64,000 nucleotides of DNA from Candidatus Poribacteria bacterium (lineage in GTDB: Bacteria; Poribacteria; WGA-4E; WGA-3G). The stretch spans positions 1-64,000 of the forward strand of contig JAJECK010000144.1 in the NCBI GenBank assembly GCA_022822085.1, in the 5' to 3' direction. The notes beneath the pieces are model-generated. The model ran no database searches and was not told the origin of the DNA. It saw only the letters and a program-made list of their open reading frames with translations. Shown in pieces: positions 55,868 through 64,000 of this stretch; the stretch's first letter is position 1, and the number at the start of each line of letters is the position of its first letter. A program made the translations under genes and the position numbers.

Positions 55868-57322
55868 CTAACCTCTTTCCTGGTTCTTTAGTTGTTGATA
55901 GCGTGTATAACCATCGGATTTTGTTTTGAATTTACCGTCCAATTGATCATGAAATATTTCCTTGAGTAATCTTTCAAAGTTTTTACTTGGTTTCTCACCC
56001 CATTCAATTAAGTCATCACCGTTGATAATTGGTTTTATTGGACGCATCTTAAGTAGGTAATCACCAATCTTTATCCGTTGCATTTCAGCTATTTTTACAT
56101 TACAAAAAGCCAATACAAGTACTTCAAGTGAAACTGGATTTAAGAGTTGATAAATTGCACTCGGTTCGGTATCTTCGGTTATGGATTCAAAGAGTGTATG
56201 CAGTTTACGATATGCGGTAATTGGTGTCTGCACTCGGTAAATTCGTCCATCTGCATATACATAAGTGTTTTCATTATCGTAGTCTACGATACACCATTTT
56301 CCGTTGTTGTATTCAAAGGATGCATCTTTTGAAAGCGAAATACCGTTCATTTCAAAACCGCATCGTATTTCTTCTTCATCAGAGAATTCCTTTTGTGTGT
56401 TTGAGGTGCGCCGTAGTTGATGTTTTAAGACTAATTTGTAGCAAAGGACTTCAATTACATGTAATGGTAAACCGTTTCCGTTTTCCAAACCAAAAAATGA
56501 CATCCATAGAATCAGATTTGCACGTATTTCTTTGTCATCAATATGCTCGGATGCCCATGCAATCGCTTTCTGTGCTGTCTGAAAATCACAAGAGAAAGTA
56601 GAAGGGACATTCCAACTTTTTGAGATTGCTTTGAATACACCAAAATGGTTAAGTAGTTGTACAATTTCTGAGACGTTAGCTTCTACAAATACCCTTTCAA
56701 TTTCATTCCGTATACGTTCTCCACTCAGTTGTGAAATGAGAGAAATCGCTTCCTGTATGAGTAGTCCATCTGAATCAGTAATTTGGAAGTTAAACCGCCC
56801 AGCATATCTGCATGCACGAAAGATACGTGTCGGATCATCTGTATAACTTCGGTTATGCAGAACTCTTACGGTTCCAGACTTAAGATCGTCAAGCCCTCCA
56901 CTGATATCAATTACATTACCATAGGTATTTGCATCTAAACTCATTGCTAAAGCGTTGATAGTAAAATCTCTACGAAGTAAATCATCTGTAATAGTACCAG
57001 GTTCTACCTTAGGTAACGTAGCGGGTTTTTGATACGTTTCACTGCGAGCGGTTACGAAATCTATTTTCGGTTTATCTGGATTCTCTGGTGTAACTGTTGC
57101 AGTACCAAATTGTGGATGTATCTGCAATTTTCCATTCCAACGTTTTTGCAGCTGTTTTGCAACAATGATTGCATCCCCTTCAACTACGATATCGATATCT
57201 ATTATTGGTCTTTTCAAAAGCATGTCTCTGACTGAACCACCGACAAGGTAGACATGTTCACCACCTATCCCTCCAATTTCACGCAATGATTCAGAGAGTG
57301 AATCTGGTATATGCATTTCCAT
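55868..57322 (-). CDS. cca: CCA tRNA nucleotidyltransferase family protein
   Basis: 484 aa. Head motifs YLVGGSVRDMLL and DIDIVVEGD (metal Asp pair), RRDFTINALAMSL, and DDPTRIFRACRYAGRFNF. The C-terminal INGDDLIEWGEKPSKNFERLLKEIF is typical of class II enzymes. It adds CCA to tRNAs; tRNA-Pro here lacks an encoded CCA, which fits. Poly(A) polymerase I is the alternative. Confidence 0.9.
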   Translation of the reverse strand: MEMHIPDSLSESLREIGGIGGEHVYLVGGSVRDMLLKRPIIDIDIVVEGDAIIVAKQLQKRWNGKLQIHPQFGTATVTPENPDKPKIDFVTARSETYQKPATLPKVEPGTITDDLLRRDFTINALAMSLDANTYGNVIDISGGLDDLKSGTVRVLHNRSYTDDPTRIFRACRYAGRFNFQITDSDGLLIQEAISLISQLSGERIRNEIERVFVEANVSEIVQLLNHFGVFKAISKSWNVPSTFSCDFQTAQKAIAWASEHIDDKEIRANLILWMSFFGLENGNGLPLHVIEVLCYKLVLKHQLRRTSNTQKEFSDEEEIRCGFEMNGISLSKDASFEYNNGKWCIVDYDNENTYVYADGRIYRVQTPITAYRKLHTLFESITEDTEPSAIYQLLNPVSLEVLVLAFCNVKIAEMQRIKIGDYLLKMRPIKPIINGDDLIEWGEKPSKNFERLLKEIFHDQLDGKFKTKSDGYTRYQQLKNQERG

Positions 57323-57369
57323 TTGTTTATGGTAGTATTATCCGAGGGTGAGCAATATGATCACTTACA

Positions 57370-58050
57370 TTATACAAATGCAAGAACACGGGTCGGTGCG
57401 CCAGAACTCTTGGCTAATTTTAGTGGAGCAATCACAACAAAAAAATGTGTTGGTAGTTGACTTAAATTGCACAAATCTTCTACATGCGGTATACCTGCCC
57501 CGAGAAAAACAAGATGAGCAGGTGGTAAACCATCATGCAATGGTGGATGTCCTGCTACAGAGTCAATGCTACAAGCATCAGTTCCTATAACTTTAATACC
57601 TTTCTTGACGAGGAGTTCTGCAGCATCTTCACTAAAACCGATCCATTCCCGGTTGAAGTTATCCTGATAGACAAATCTGTCCATCCCTGTCCGCATAAAC
57701 ACGATACTATCTTTTGGTATATCTGAATTTTCTTCCATCCAATTCTCGACATCCACAGCAGTGACCGCATCAGTCGGTTTCTTTATGGAAGAGAAGTCCA
57801 TTAATATAGCGTTTCCAGTCAATTTCTCTTTTGGTATTTCAGCAACAGTATAACCATCTGGATACATCAGACAAGGGGTATCAATATGTGTTGAACAATG
57901 ACCAGACATGTCAACACGACTCTCAAAGTATCCATCTTTTTCTAATGTGGCTTGATCATAAATCTGCACTGGGTCTATCGGCAGTTCCCGTGGACTATTT
58001 TCGTCTACTATATAGGAAAGATCTAAAACTTCTTTGTAGTCAAGGTGCAT
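57370..58050 (-). CDS. Cyclase-family (kynurenine formamidase-like) hydrolase
   Basis: 226 aa. The family metal motif HxGTHxDxP appears as GHCSTHIDTPCLMYPDG, with Cys-Ser for xG and without the final His of the longer motif. IVFMRTGMD and VIGTDACSIDS are also typical. Amide or lactone hydrolysis is the family role. First gene of the minus-strand run toward thrC, with a moderate promoter upstream. Confidence 0.82.
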   Translation of the reverse strand: MHLDYKEVLDLSYIVDENSPRELPIDPVQIYDQATLEKDGYFESRVDMSGHCSTHIDTPCLMYPDGYTVAEIPKEKLTGNAILMDFSSIKKPTDAVTAVDVENWMEENSDIPKDSIVFMRTGMDRFVYQDNFNREWIGFSEDAAELLVKKGIKVIGTDACSIDSVAGHPPLHDGLPPAHLVFLGAGIPHVEDLCNLSQLPTHFFVVIAPLKLAKSSGAPTRVLAFV

Positions 58051-58084
58051 TTTGTTGTCTCATTTCTTTTTCAATATTGGATAT

Positions 58085-58114
58085 AGTATAGCATATTCCT
58101 GCATCACAATTCAA
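58085..58114 (-). promoter_or_regulatory. Candidate promoter of the cyclase-cca-M50-scpAB-thrC run
   Basis: Minus strand TTGAAT, an 18-base spacer, TATACT. Gaps of -1 to 47 bases between the six genes downstream allow one transcript. Confidence 0.5.
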
Positions 58115-58361
58115 GCAGCAAAGTTATCCTTCATAGAACCATACAATTATCGATTTTTGCTAACAAGTGTCATCCGAAAAACAGTATTCTATTAAAATTA
58201 TGCACCCATTTCTTCCCAATTCGCGACTATACTATATATTATGAAGCGATTAATTAGACGTTTCTTCAGGTTTCCAGCATTCCTACCCAGAAACGTCCTT
58301 TCCATATATTCACAGATTATACTATAATTATATGTCAATCAAGCCTTTCCGGAGATGTCAG
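58115..58361. other. Divergent spacer before the sigma-S9 gene
   Basis: No gene is visible. An inverted repeat GACGTTTCT (58258-58266) / AGAAACGTC (58290-58298) lies about 65-100 bases before the start. TATAAT at 58323 has no good -35. Both could be control elements for the sigma-S9 gene; neither is certain. Confidence 0.4.
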
Positions 58362-61163
58362 ATGAATACAGACGATGTTGTGTTGATCCAATCCATACTT
58401 GCGGGTGATGATGCTGCCTTTGCGAGTTTAGTAAGCAAATACCAGGAGCAGGTTCACGCATACACGTACCGGAAAGTTGGCGATTTCCACATTGCTGAAG
58501 ACATTACACAAGATACGTTTTTTGAAGTGTATCAGAATCTGGATAAGCTGAGAGACCCGACTAAGTTTTCAACTTGGCTCTTTGCGATTGCGAATTACCT
58601 CTGTATAGCGTGGTTTCGAAAAAATCACTCAATGTCCGAATTATTACGTGAAACCTATACAGTGAAAACAGAGACAGATTCATATTCACGGTATGTGGCT
58701 TTGGAAAATGAGAGGGATGCTGCTGAAGCACAACGCGAATTAGTCCAACAGATGCTATCAAAACTGAAGGAAAGCGATCAACAGTTAATCACACTCCACT
58801 ATTTTAAAGAGATGACATCCGCTGAGATAAGTCGCTATTTAGGCATCCCCCAAAATACGATTAAGAGTCGGCTGCGACGCGCAAAACAAAGGTTAAAACA
58901 GGACGATTTATTAGTCCAAGGGACAAAACATAGTTCTATTGAAAAGGGACACAGTTCACAAGGAGAAATTAGCATGGCAGATAAAATGAGTTCAGATATA
59001 CTCAAAATTAAGTCCTTCTCAGACCGATCACGAATGCAACTTTCCGTAGATGGAGAGTGGCTTGCCTATGTAGTAGTTGACCCCGACCGAAAATCATCGT
59101 TCGAACAACAGACTGATGAATTTTCATTTCATCAACTGACTGGCGCATTGATAGAAAATCATAGTCAGGAAATATGGGTTACCAACCTCAAAACGAAGAA
59201 AACATATCAACTTGGAGCAGATGAAGGGGTTGACTGGGCACCTCGCTGGTCTCCAGATGGAAATCACTTAGCGTTCTTTTCTGACAGAATGGGGACACCC
59301 CATCTTTGGGTTTGGGATAGGGTCGGAAATGAACTGCGGCAGGTTAGCGAAAAACCGATTACTGCAACACACGGTCTTGAAGTCCCGCAGTGGACTTCGG
59401 ATGGAAAACATATCATCACAAAGTTATGTCCCGAAGATATGGACCTTCCCACAATTATCTCAAACAAAACGATTCCACAAGCGATAAACGTTTGGCATAC
59501 GGATACGGATGAAGAGTCTTCTTTAGATGAAGATTTAGACCAATTCGTGTGGATCAAAGGAGATTTAGGTGTCTTCAACGTTGACACGGGTGATGTGCAA
59601 GTTCTCGCACGAGGCTTGTTTACGAGAAAAATTATACTCTCCCCAGATAATACTGCAGTTGCCGTGCTCAATATAATACGAGGAAGGGAGTTGACATCTC
59701 AAGAAACCCTTTATGAGTTGCTATTAGTTCCTTTAGATGGAACGCCTGTCAGAAGTTTGGCGACAAATCTCATCGAAAGTACGCTATTCGTGAGTTGGTC
59801 ACCAGACAGTAAGTATCTGGTATATGCGCAATCGGATGGATTGTTTATTGTTTCAGTTCAAGATGGTGAACAGAAGAACTTGACTGCCGAGCTTACAGAG
59901 AAACTGCGTTTTTACGCACGTCCGTTATGGCGACCATCAGGAGAGTCGTTTTTCTGCGGCATCGACGGAAATATATGGGAATTCGCAGCAGACGGTAGCA
60001 GTGCCCGGAAACTGACAGAAGAATTGAAGAAACACATCATGGGTATTGTCGCGAAAGTAAATACCCACGTCGTTTGGCAGTCAAGCGATGCACAGTCTAT
60101 CTGCGTCCAGACTCATGATCCAGAAACGAAGAAAGATGGTTTTTATTTGATAAACAGTGCGGAGGCACGTGCTACTTGCCTGTTTGAAGAACCAATTAGC
60201 ATAACCCGTCAAATCGCAGACGAATACGATTTAAAGGTTGTCAGTGACGACACACAGATTGTCTATAGAGCGCAAAATGCGACGCATCCAGAGGAAATCT
60301 GGATGTGTAATACAGACTCAGGAGAACGACAGCAGGTGTCCAATCTCAATCCGCATCTGCGCGACTTACAATTTGGTGAGGTCCGTTTCGTCGAATCACA
60401 AAGAGAGAACGGCGAGCGTTTACGTGGTGTTTTGATGCTACCTGCCAACTATGAGGAAGGCAAAAAGTATCCTCTGATTACGTGGGTCTGTCCGGGCAGG
60501 CACTTGTCAATGTATATTTATAGTTTTGGGTTAGATAAATTTGTCATGAACTTTCAACTCCTTGCTGCACGTGGTTTTGCCGTGCTTGGTGTTGATGTGC
60601 CGTCAAGATCCAGCGAATCGTTGAAAAAATTGTCCGAATATGTGCTGCCTGCGGTAGACAAAGTGATTGAAATGGGGATCGCCGATGCGGATCGATTGGG
60701 AATAACGGGGTACGGTCACGGTGGATACTCCACAGCCGGACTGCTTACACAAACCAACCGTTTCAAAGCCGCAGTTTGCGGGGGCGGTTTTTATAATTTG
60801 ACCAGAATCTACGGGAATCTTACGAAACTGGGAAGAAGTCTTGGTATTAAATGGATAGAAGATAAGGATCGTATGGGTATAGGTGGTTCGCTCTGGGAAG
60901 AACGCCAACGATATATCGACAGTTCACCGCTTTTTCACTTAGATAAGGTCGAAACACCTGTTCTAATCTATTGTGGTGAAGGGTTTAATGGTGATGATTA
61001 CACGCAATCTGGGGAGCTTTTCTCTGGATTGCGCAGGCTTAAAAAGAAAGCGACTTTTGCGTGGTATCGTGGTGAAGGGCATCTCGTGAGGTATTGGCGA
61101 CCTGAACACCGCGCTGATTGTTGGGAACGTGTCATCGGTTGGTTTGAAAAGCATCTGAATTAA
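58362..61163 (+). CDS. ECF sigma factor fused to S9 prolyl-oligopeptidase-like pseudo-peptidase
   Basis: 933 aa from the ATG at 58362, which has CCGGAG seven bases upstream; the track ATG at 58332 has none. Residues 1-190 are a complete ECF sigma: region 2 EDITQDTFFEVYQNLDKLRDPTKFSTWLFAIANYLCIAWFRK, and region 4 SDQQLITLHYFKEMTSAEISRYLGIPQNTIKSRLRRAKQRLK. After a short linker comes a propeller (PRWSPDGNHLAFFSDR repeats) and an S9-type hydrolase domain. The nucleophile elbow reads GITGYGHGGYS, where Gly785 replaces the Ser of GGSYGGY; the His of EGH (907) remains. There is no membrane segment between the domains, so the whole protein should be cytoplasmic. Confidence 0.88.
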   Translation: MNTDDVVLIQSILAGDDAAFASLVSKYQEQVHAYTYRKVGDFHIAEDITQDTFFEVYQNLDKLRDPTKFSTWLFAIANYLCIAWFRKNHSMSELLRETYTVKTETDSYSRYVALENERDAAEAQRELVQQMLSKLKESDQQLITLHYFKEMTSAEISRYLGIPQNTIKSRLRRAKQRLKQDDLLVQGTKHSSIEKGHSSQGEISMADKMSSDILKIKSFSDRSRMQLSVDGEWLAYVVVDPDRKSSFEQQTDEFSFHQLTGALIENHSQEIWVTNLKTKKTYQLGADEGVDWAPRWSPDGNHLAFFSDRMGTPHLWVWDRVGNELRQVSEKPITATHGLEVPQWTSDGKHIITKLCPEDMDLPTIISNKTIPQAINVWHTDTDEESSLDEDLDQFVWIKGDLGVFNVDTGDVQVLARGLFTRKIILSPDNTAVAVLNIIRGRELTSQETLYELLLVPLDGTPVRSLATNLIESTLFVSWSPDSKYLVYAQSDGLFIVSVQDGEQKNLTAELTEKLRFYARPLWRPSGESFFCGIDGNIWEFAADGSSARKLTEELKKHIMGIVAKVNTHVVWQSSDAQSICVQTHDPETKKDGFYLINSAEARATCLFEEPISITRQIADEYDLKVVSDDTQIVYRAQNATHPEEIWMCNTDSGERQQVSNLNPHLRDLQFGEVRFVESQRENGERLRGVLMLPANYEEGKKYPLITWVCPGRHLSMYIYSFGLDKFVMNFQLLAARGFAVLGVDVPSRSSESLKKLSEYVLPAVDKVIEMGIADADRLGITGYGHGGYSTAGLLTQTNRFKAAVCGGGFYNLTRIYGNLTKLGRSLGIKWIEDKDRMGIGGSLWEERQRYIDSSPLFHLDKVETPVLIYCGEGFNGDDYTQSGELFSGLRRLKKKATFAWYRGEGHLVRYWRPEHRADCWERVIGWFEKHLN
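58960..58976 (+). promoter_or_regulatory. Internal ribosome-binding site and start codon at the domain junction
   Basis: AAGGAGA, seven bases, ATG (58974), in frame at residue 205 of the fusion (MADKMSSD). It lies exactly where the S9 part begins, as judged from the paralogue at 62353. It could yield a free S9 protein of 729 aa. Confidence 0.6.
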
Positions 61164-61287
61164 AGAAAGATCCTATCTATATTGTATTAGAAGCACTCGG
61201 AATCTTCATTTTCTCAATAAAAACAATTATGGCAAAATTTCATGTTCGCTTGATGCAATATACATAAAATCTAAAAAGGGAAAGAAT

Positions 61288-62325
61288 ATGGCGAAACAAA
61301 CATGTTTGATGATCGGTGGCGGTGGTATGGCAGCTAACTGGATCCAAATCTTCACCGACAATTTCAGTGATCGGGTTGAAATCGTCGGTTTAGCAGACGT
61401 GAATACAAAGGTTCTCACAGCACAAAGCAAAGCGTTAGGACTCAGCACTTCGCAATGCTTTACAGATTTTAACGAGGCGTGTGTGGAGGTTAAAGCAGAC
61501 TTTTGTGGTATTGCTACTCCACCTAAATTTCACAGTCCTGCCGCAATTGCTGCTATGGAGAACGGGATGCCTGTTATATGCGAAAAACCGATCGCGGATA
61601 CCTGGGATGCCGCGAAAGCAATGGTGCGTACCGCACAGAAGACCGGATTACCTTGCACTATTATCCAAAACTACCGCTATGCGGACAATAAGCAAGAATT
61701 GATTCGGATTCGTGATGAAGGTAGATTGGGAGGACTTCAATACGTTGTCGGTAGATATGGGTGCGACTTTCGCCGCTATTCTGAGTGGGGAGCCTGGCGG
61801 CACGATATGGATTTCGGACTTCTTATTGAAGGTGCCGTTCATCACTTGGACATGCTTCGGTTTCTCTCTGGCGGCGATTGCGAAACCTTGATCGGATTTG
61901 GGTGGAATCCTGAATGGTCGAGTTTCCGACACTACTCCAGCGGTTTCTATCTTATGCGTATGGACAACGGTGTTCACGCCTCTTATGAAGGCAACAGTTC
62001 GGCGGCTGGCATTGAATATTGCTGGAACCATGAGTCCTACCGCGCCGAGTTTGAAAAGGGCACAGTCGAAATAGGCGGTGGAAACCAGATGGTAATCCAT
62101 CGTGTTGGTGGTGAAACGGAAGTTTACGCAGCACCGCCGGTCCGCTACGAACATCATCACCATCTATTCAATGAATTCCTGAATTGGATTGACGGTGGTA
62201 AACCTTCTGAAACACGGGTTGAGGATAACATCAAAAGTTTTGCGCTTGTCATCGCCGCCATGGAAACGACCGTTGATGGACAACCGAAGCAGATTGCTAA
62301 TTACCTAAGTGATTTAAGTCTCTAA
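61288..62325 (+). CDS. Gfo/Idh/MocA-family oxidoreductase
   Basis: 345 aa. MIGGGGMAANW at the N-terminus, CEKPIADTWDAAKAMV (EKP intact), LIEGAVHHLDMLRFLSG with the active-site His. It differs clearly from the tandem pair at 46.8-49.0 kb. The ATG follows AAAAAGGGAAAGAAT. It is the only intact gene between the sigma-S9 fusion and its decayed paralogue. Confidence 0.92.
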   Translation: MAKQTCLMIGGGGMAANWIQIFTDNFSDRVEIVGLADVNTKVLTAQSKALGLSTSQCFTDFNEACVEVKADFCGIATPPKFHSPAAIAAMENGMPVICEKPIADTWDAAKAMVRTAQKTGLPCTIIQNYRYADNKQELIRIRDEGRLGGLQYVVGRYGCDFRRYSEWGAWRHDMDFGLLIEGAVHHLDMLRFLSGGDCETLIGFGWNPEWSSFRHYSSGFYLMRMDNGVHASYEGNSSAAGIEYCWNHESYRAEFEKGTVEIGGGNQMVIHRVGGETEVYAAPPVRYEHHHHLFNEFLNWIDGGKPSETRVEDNIKSFALVIAAMETTVDGQPKQIANYLSDLSL

Positions 62326-62352
62326 GTCGTAAAGGAGAAAAGGAAAACTCTC

Positions 62353-62957
62353 ATGCAAAAAACAGTGATTTTGATTTTAGCGATTGGATTAGCGATGTGT
62401 GTTATTTCCCAAGACACGTTCACACAAGACACAAAAGAGGGGCAAATGACTCACAAAACATTAACGATTCCGGATATTCTTAAAATTAAGTCGTTTTCAT
62501 CCCGTTCACGATTGCAGATCTCCCATGACAGAGAGTTTCTTGCCTATGTTGTGCAAGACCCTCATCACAAGTCATCGTTCCAAGATAAACCACCGAATAC
62601 TTCCATGTTTCTACCGACCAGAGTATTCATTGAACATCATAGTAGTGCCATCTGGGTTACCAATATCAGAACAAAGGAAACTTTTTAACCCGGTTCAGAT
62701 GAAGGAGGTTGACTGGACACCACGGTGGTCTCCGGATGGACGCTACTTAGCATTCTATTCTGACCGAATAGGCGCACCACAACTTTGGTTTTGATGCACC
62801 ACAATGGACATCGGACGGAAAACATCTCATTACAAAGTTACGTCCAGAAGATATAGATATTTCCAGACTTATCTCACCCGATACCAATCCACAAACGATA
62901 AACGTTTGGGAAATTGAAACAGATGAACAGCTTCCTTTAATAGCACAGTTCACATAG
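62353..62957 (+). pseudogene. Remnant of a secreted S9 peptidase, paralogue of the sigma-fused domain
   Basis: Start ATG with AAAGGAGAAAAGG upstream, signal peptide VILILAIGLAMCVIS, then LTIPDILKIKSFSSRSRLQISHDREFLAYVVQDP, which matches the S9 start of the fusion. Decay is visible: a TAA at 62686 where the paralogue has a sense codon, then a one-base insertion in GATGAAGGAGGTTGAC. A deletion of about 25 codons after APQLWF follows, and the reading ends at a TAG (62955). The reading resumes in another frame as DAPQWTSDGKHLITKLRPEDIDI and stops. About 600 residues, including the hydrolase domain, are gone. Confidence 0.85.
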
Positions 62958-63049
62958 CAATTCAAACAGCAAATCTATCTTCACAGAATCCTTAGAAGAT
63001 GCATCCGTTTTGGTGTTAATAACAAAATTGGAGGTATGAAAGGATATAC

Positions 63050-63934
63050 ATGAACAGAGAAGTTATATATAGACATTGGCAGCCCGGCGATGACGACGTT
63101 GTTCTGAATTTGTTAGTGCCTGCTGAACAATGTAGAGAAGACCATTACCGAAAAAAGTTTAACAGTCCATCCCTTGAGCCAGAAGGAATTCGTTTAGCAC
63201 TTGTTGGTGAAAGAGTTCTTGGACATGTACTTGGTTCACGAACTTCACTATTTGTTGAAGGAAAACTACAAGACTTCGGGATGGTGACACTTGTATATGT
63301 TGATAGTGATATGCGCCGACAAGGTATTGCTACCCGCTTGATGCAGGACCTAAATACATACTTTGAGGGAAAAGACTATAGAGGAAGCATTCTTTATGTT
63401 GAGACTGCCGAGGCTTATCAATTGTATCAAAAAGTTGGATATCAAAAGGTTACCAGAGAGTTACGAACAGAACTTCCTGCTCGTCCCAATTCCTCTCCAC
63501 TTAAATGGAAAGCGGTAGTGCAAGAAGATTTCAATATCTTACATGAACTTAAAAGGTGTTGGAGGACTCATAATTTTCCTGTATTTTGGAATACTCAAGG
63601 TATAGAGATACATCAGTTCAATATGAAGCAGTATCGTGTCCTACACCGCGGAAAGAGAATTATCGGATATGCAAAATGGGACGATCCTTCGGAACACCGT
63701 CCACAAGGATTGATCCATGATCCGGTAGTACCAGGTGAAGATCCGACGGACATCATTGCATCAGTGCAGGCAGAGATCACAGCAACACGTGCCTGGAAAA
63801 CTACTGAAGGGAGTATATATGAAACTCCACTGCGGTCCTATGGTTGCATACTCCAGCAAGAAAAGAGGGTCGATATGGTTGCCTCCTTTGGTCAGGACAT
63901 TGATTTGTCCGAGATGCACCGAACCTCGTGGTGA
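63050..63934 (+). CDS. GNAT-family N-acetyltransferase, two-part
   Basis: 294 aa. The acetyl-CoA site is VYVDSDMRRQGIATRLMQDL (about 84-103), followed by ILYVETAEAYQLYQKVGYQKV. The C-terminal half (HELKRCWRTHNFPVFWNTQ...) is not a recognised module and may be a second degenerate GNAT lobe. The substrate is unknown. AAAGGATATAC precedes the ATG. Confidence 0.85.
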   Translation: MNREVIYRHWQPGDDDVVLNLLVPAEQCREDHYRKKFNSPSLEPEGIRLALVGERVLGHVLGSRTSLFVEGKLQDFGMVTLVYVDSDMRRQGIATRLMQDLNTYFEGKDYRGSILYVETAEAYQLYQKVGYQKVTRELRTELPARPNSSPLKWKAVVQEDFNILHELKRCWRTHNFPVFWNTQGIEIHQFNMKQYRVLHRGKRIIGYAKWDDPSEHRPQGLIHDPVVPGEDPTDIIASVQAEITATRAWKTTEGSIYETPLRSYGCILQQEKRVDMVASFGQDIDLSEMHRTSW

Positions 63935-64000
63935 AAAGTATGGTCATAAAAACGAAGGGACTCTATGGGGTCATATCATTGTTCTTCATTAAAATAATCA

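Noticed and set aside
58323-58328. TATAAT as promoter of the sigma-S9 gene
   Set aside because: No acceptable -35 at 16-18 bases; AT-rich context makes chance occurrence likely.
63735-63992. 85-aa ORF at the window end
   Set aside because: Out-of-frame overlap with the GNAT gene; a Cys-rich end is not enough support.

Overview
The window is AT-rich bacterial DNA from what looks like a member of Candidatus Poribacteria or a close relative. This is inferred from family content recalled from that phylum, not from a search. Supporting signs are a C-terminal [14 protein letters not shown] sorting-type domain, a WD40 array starting with a TQWGLPEGAKARLGKG-like segment and ending in a dockerin, three PhyH-family dioxygenases, four Gfo/Idh/MocA oxidoreductases, CaiB/BaiF, Ldh-family and xylose-isomerase-like enzymes, and eukaryote-like repeat proteins. 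No phage, plasmid, CRISPR or rRNA region is visible.

Layout. 0-7 kb: a GH-A-like barrel protein, a stomatin/slipin, a KamA-type radical SAM enzyme, a cyclophilin, and two exported proteins built from SnoaL-like repeats. 7-13 kb: a thioesterase, a cupin, EF-G and a large secreted zincin-like protein. 13-16 kb: a 14-blade WD40-dockerin protein with a small overlapping upstream gene, set between repeat-rich spacers. 16-20 kb: an MDR dehydrogenase, an HtrA protease, a DUF1232 protein and a sugar isomerase/epimerase. 20.6-28 kb: tRNA-Pro, then hom-yceD-rpmF-fabH-fabD-fabG-acpP-fabF-folK, a threonine-branch gene followed by the core fatty-acid cluster but without plsX. 28-37.7 kb: an AAA/PD-(D/E)XK protein, a DUF1326-like protein, PhyH-Ldh-PhyH-PhyH, a metallophosphoesterase and a Gfo/Idh protein. 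37.8-49 kb: a CoA transferase, a sigma factor followed by three secreted proteins, a double alpha/beta hydrolase, a THUMP methyltransferase and a tandem pair of Gfo/Idh genes. 49-58 kb (minus strand): CstA and xylA, then cyclase-cca-M50-scpA-scpB-thrC. 58-64 kb: an ECF sigma factor fused in frame to an S9-type peptidase, a Gfo/Idh gene, the wreck of a second S9 gene, and a GNAT.

The core genes (fab cluster, scpAB, cca, fusA, hom/thrC) are ordinary. The accessory genes point to uptake and oxidation of sugars and small organic acids. Several promoters fit TTGACA-N17-TATACT/TATAAT closely, so housekeeping sigma-70 rules seem to apply.

Most notable: (1) the ECF sigma-S9 fusion, in which the peptidase nucleophile Ser is Gly and an internal Shine-Dalgarno and ATG sit at the domain junction, next to a decayed S9 paralogue that kept a signal peptide; (2) the sigma factor with a perfect 14-bp palindrome upstream and three exported proteins downstream; (3) several families of short interspersed palindromic or inverted-repeat elements in the spacers, including a REP-like perfect inverted pair and a hairpin/ATGAAGATTAA element; (4) an (AT)7 tract between Shine-Dalgarno and start codon of the AAA/nuclease gene.
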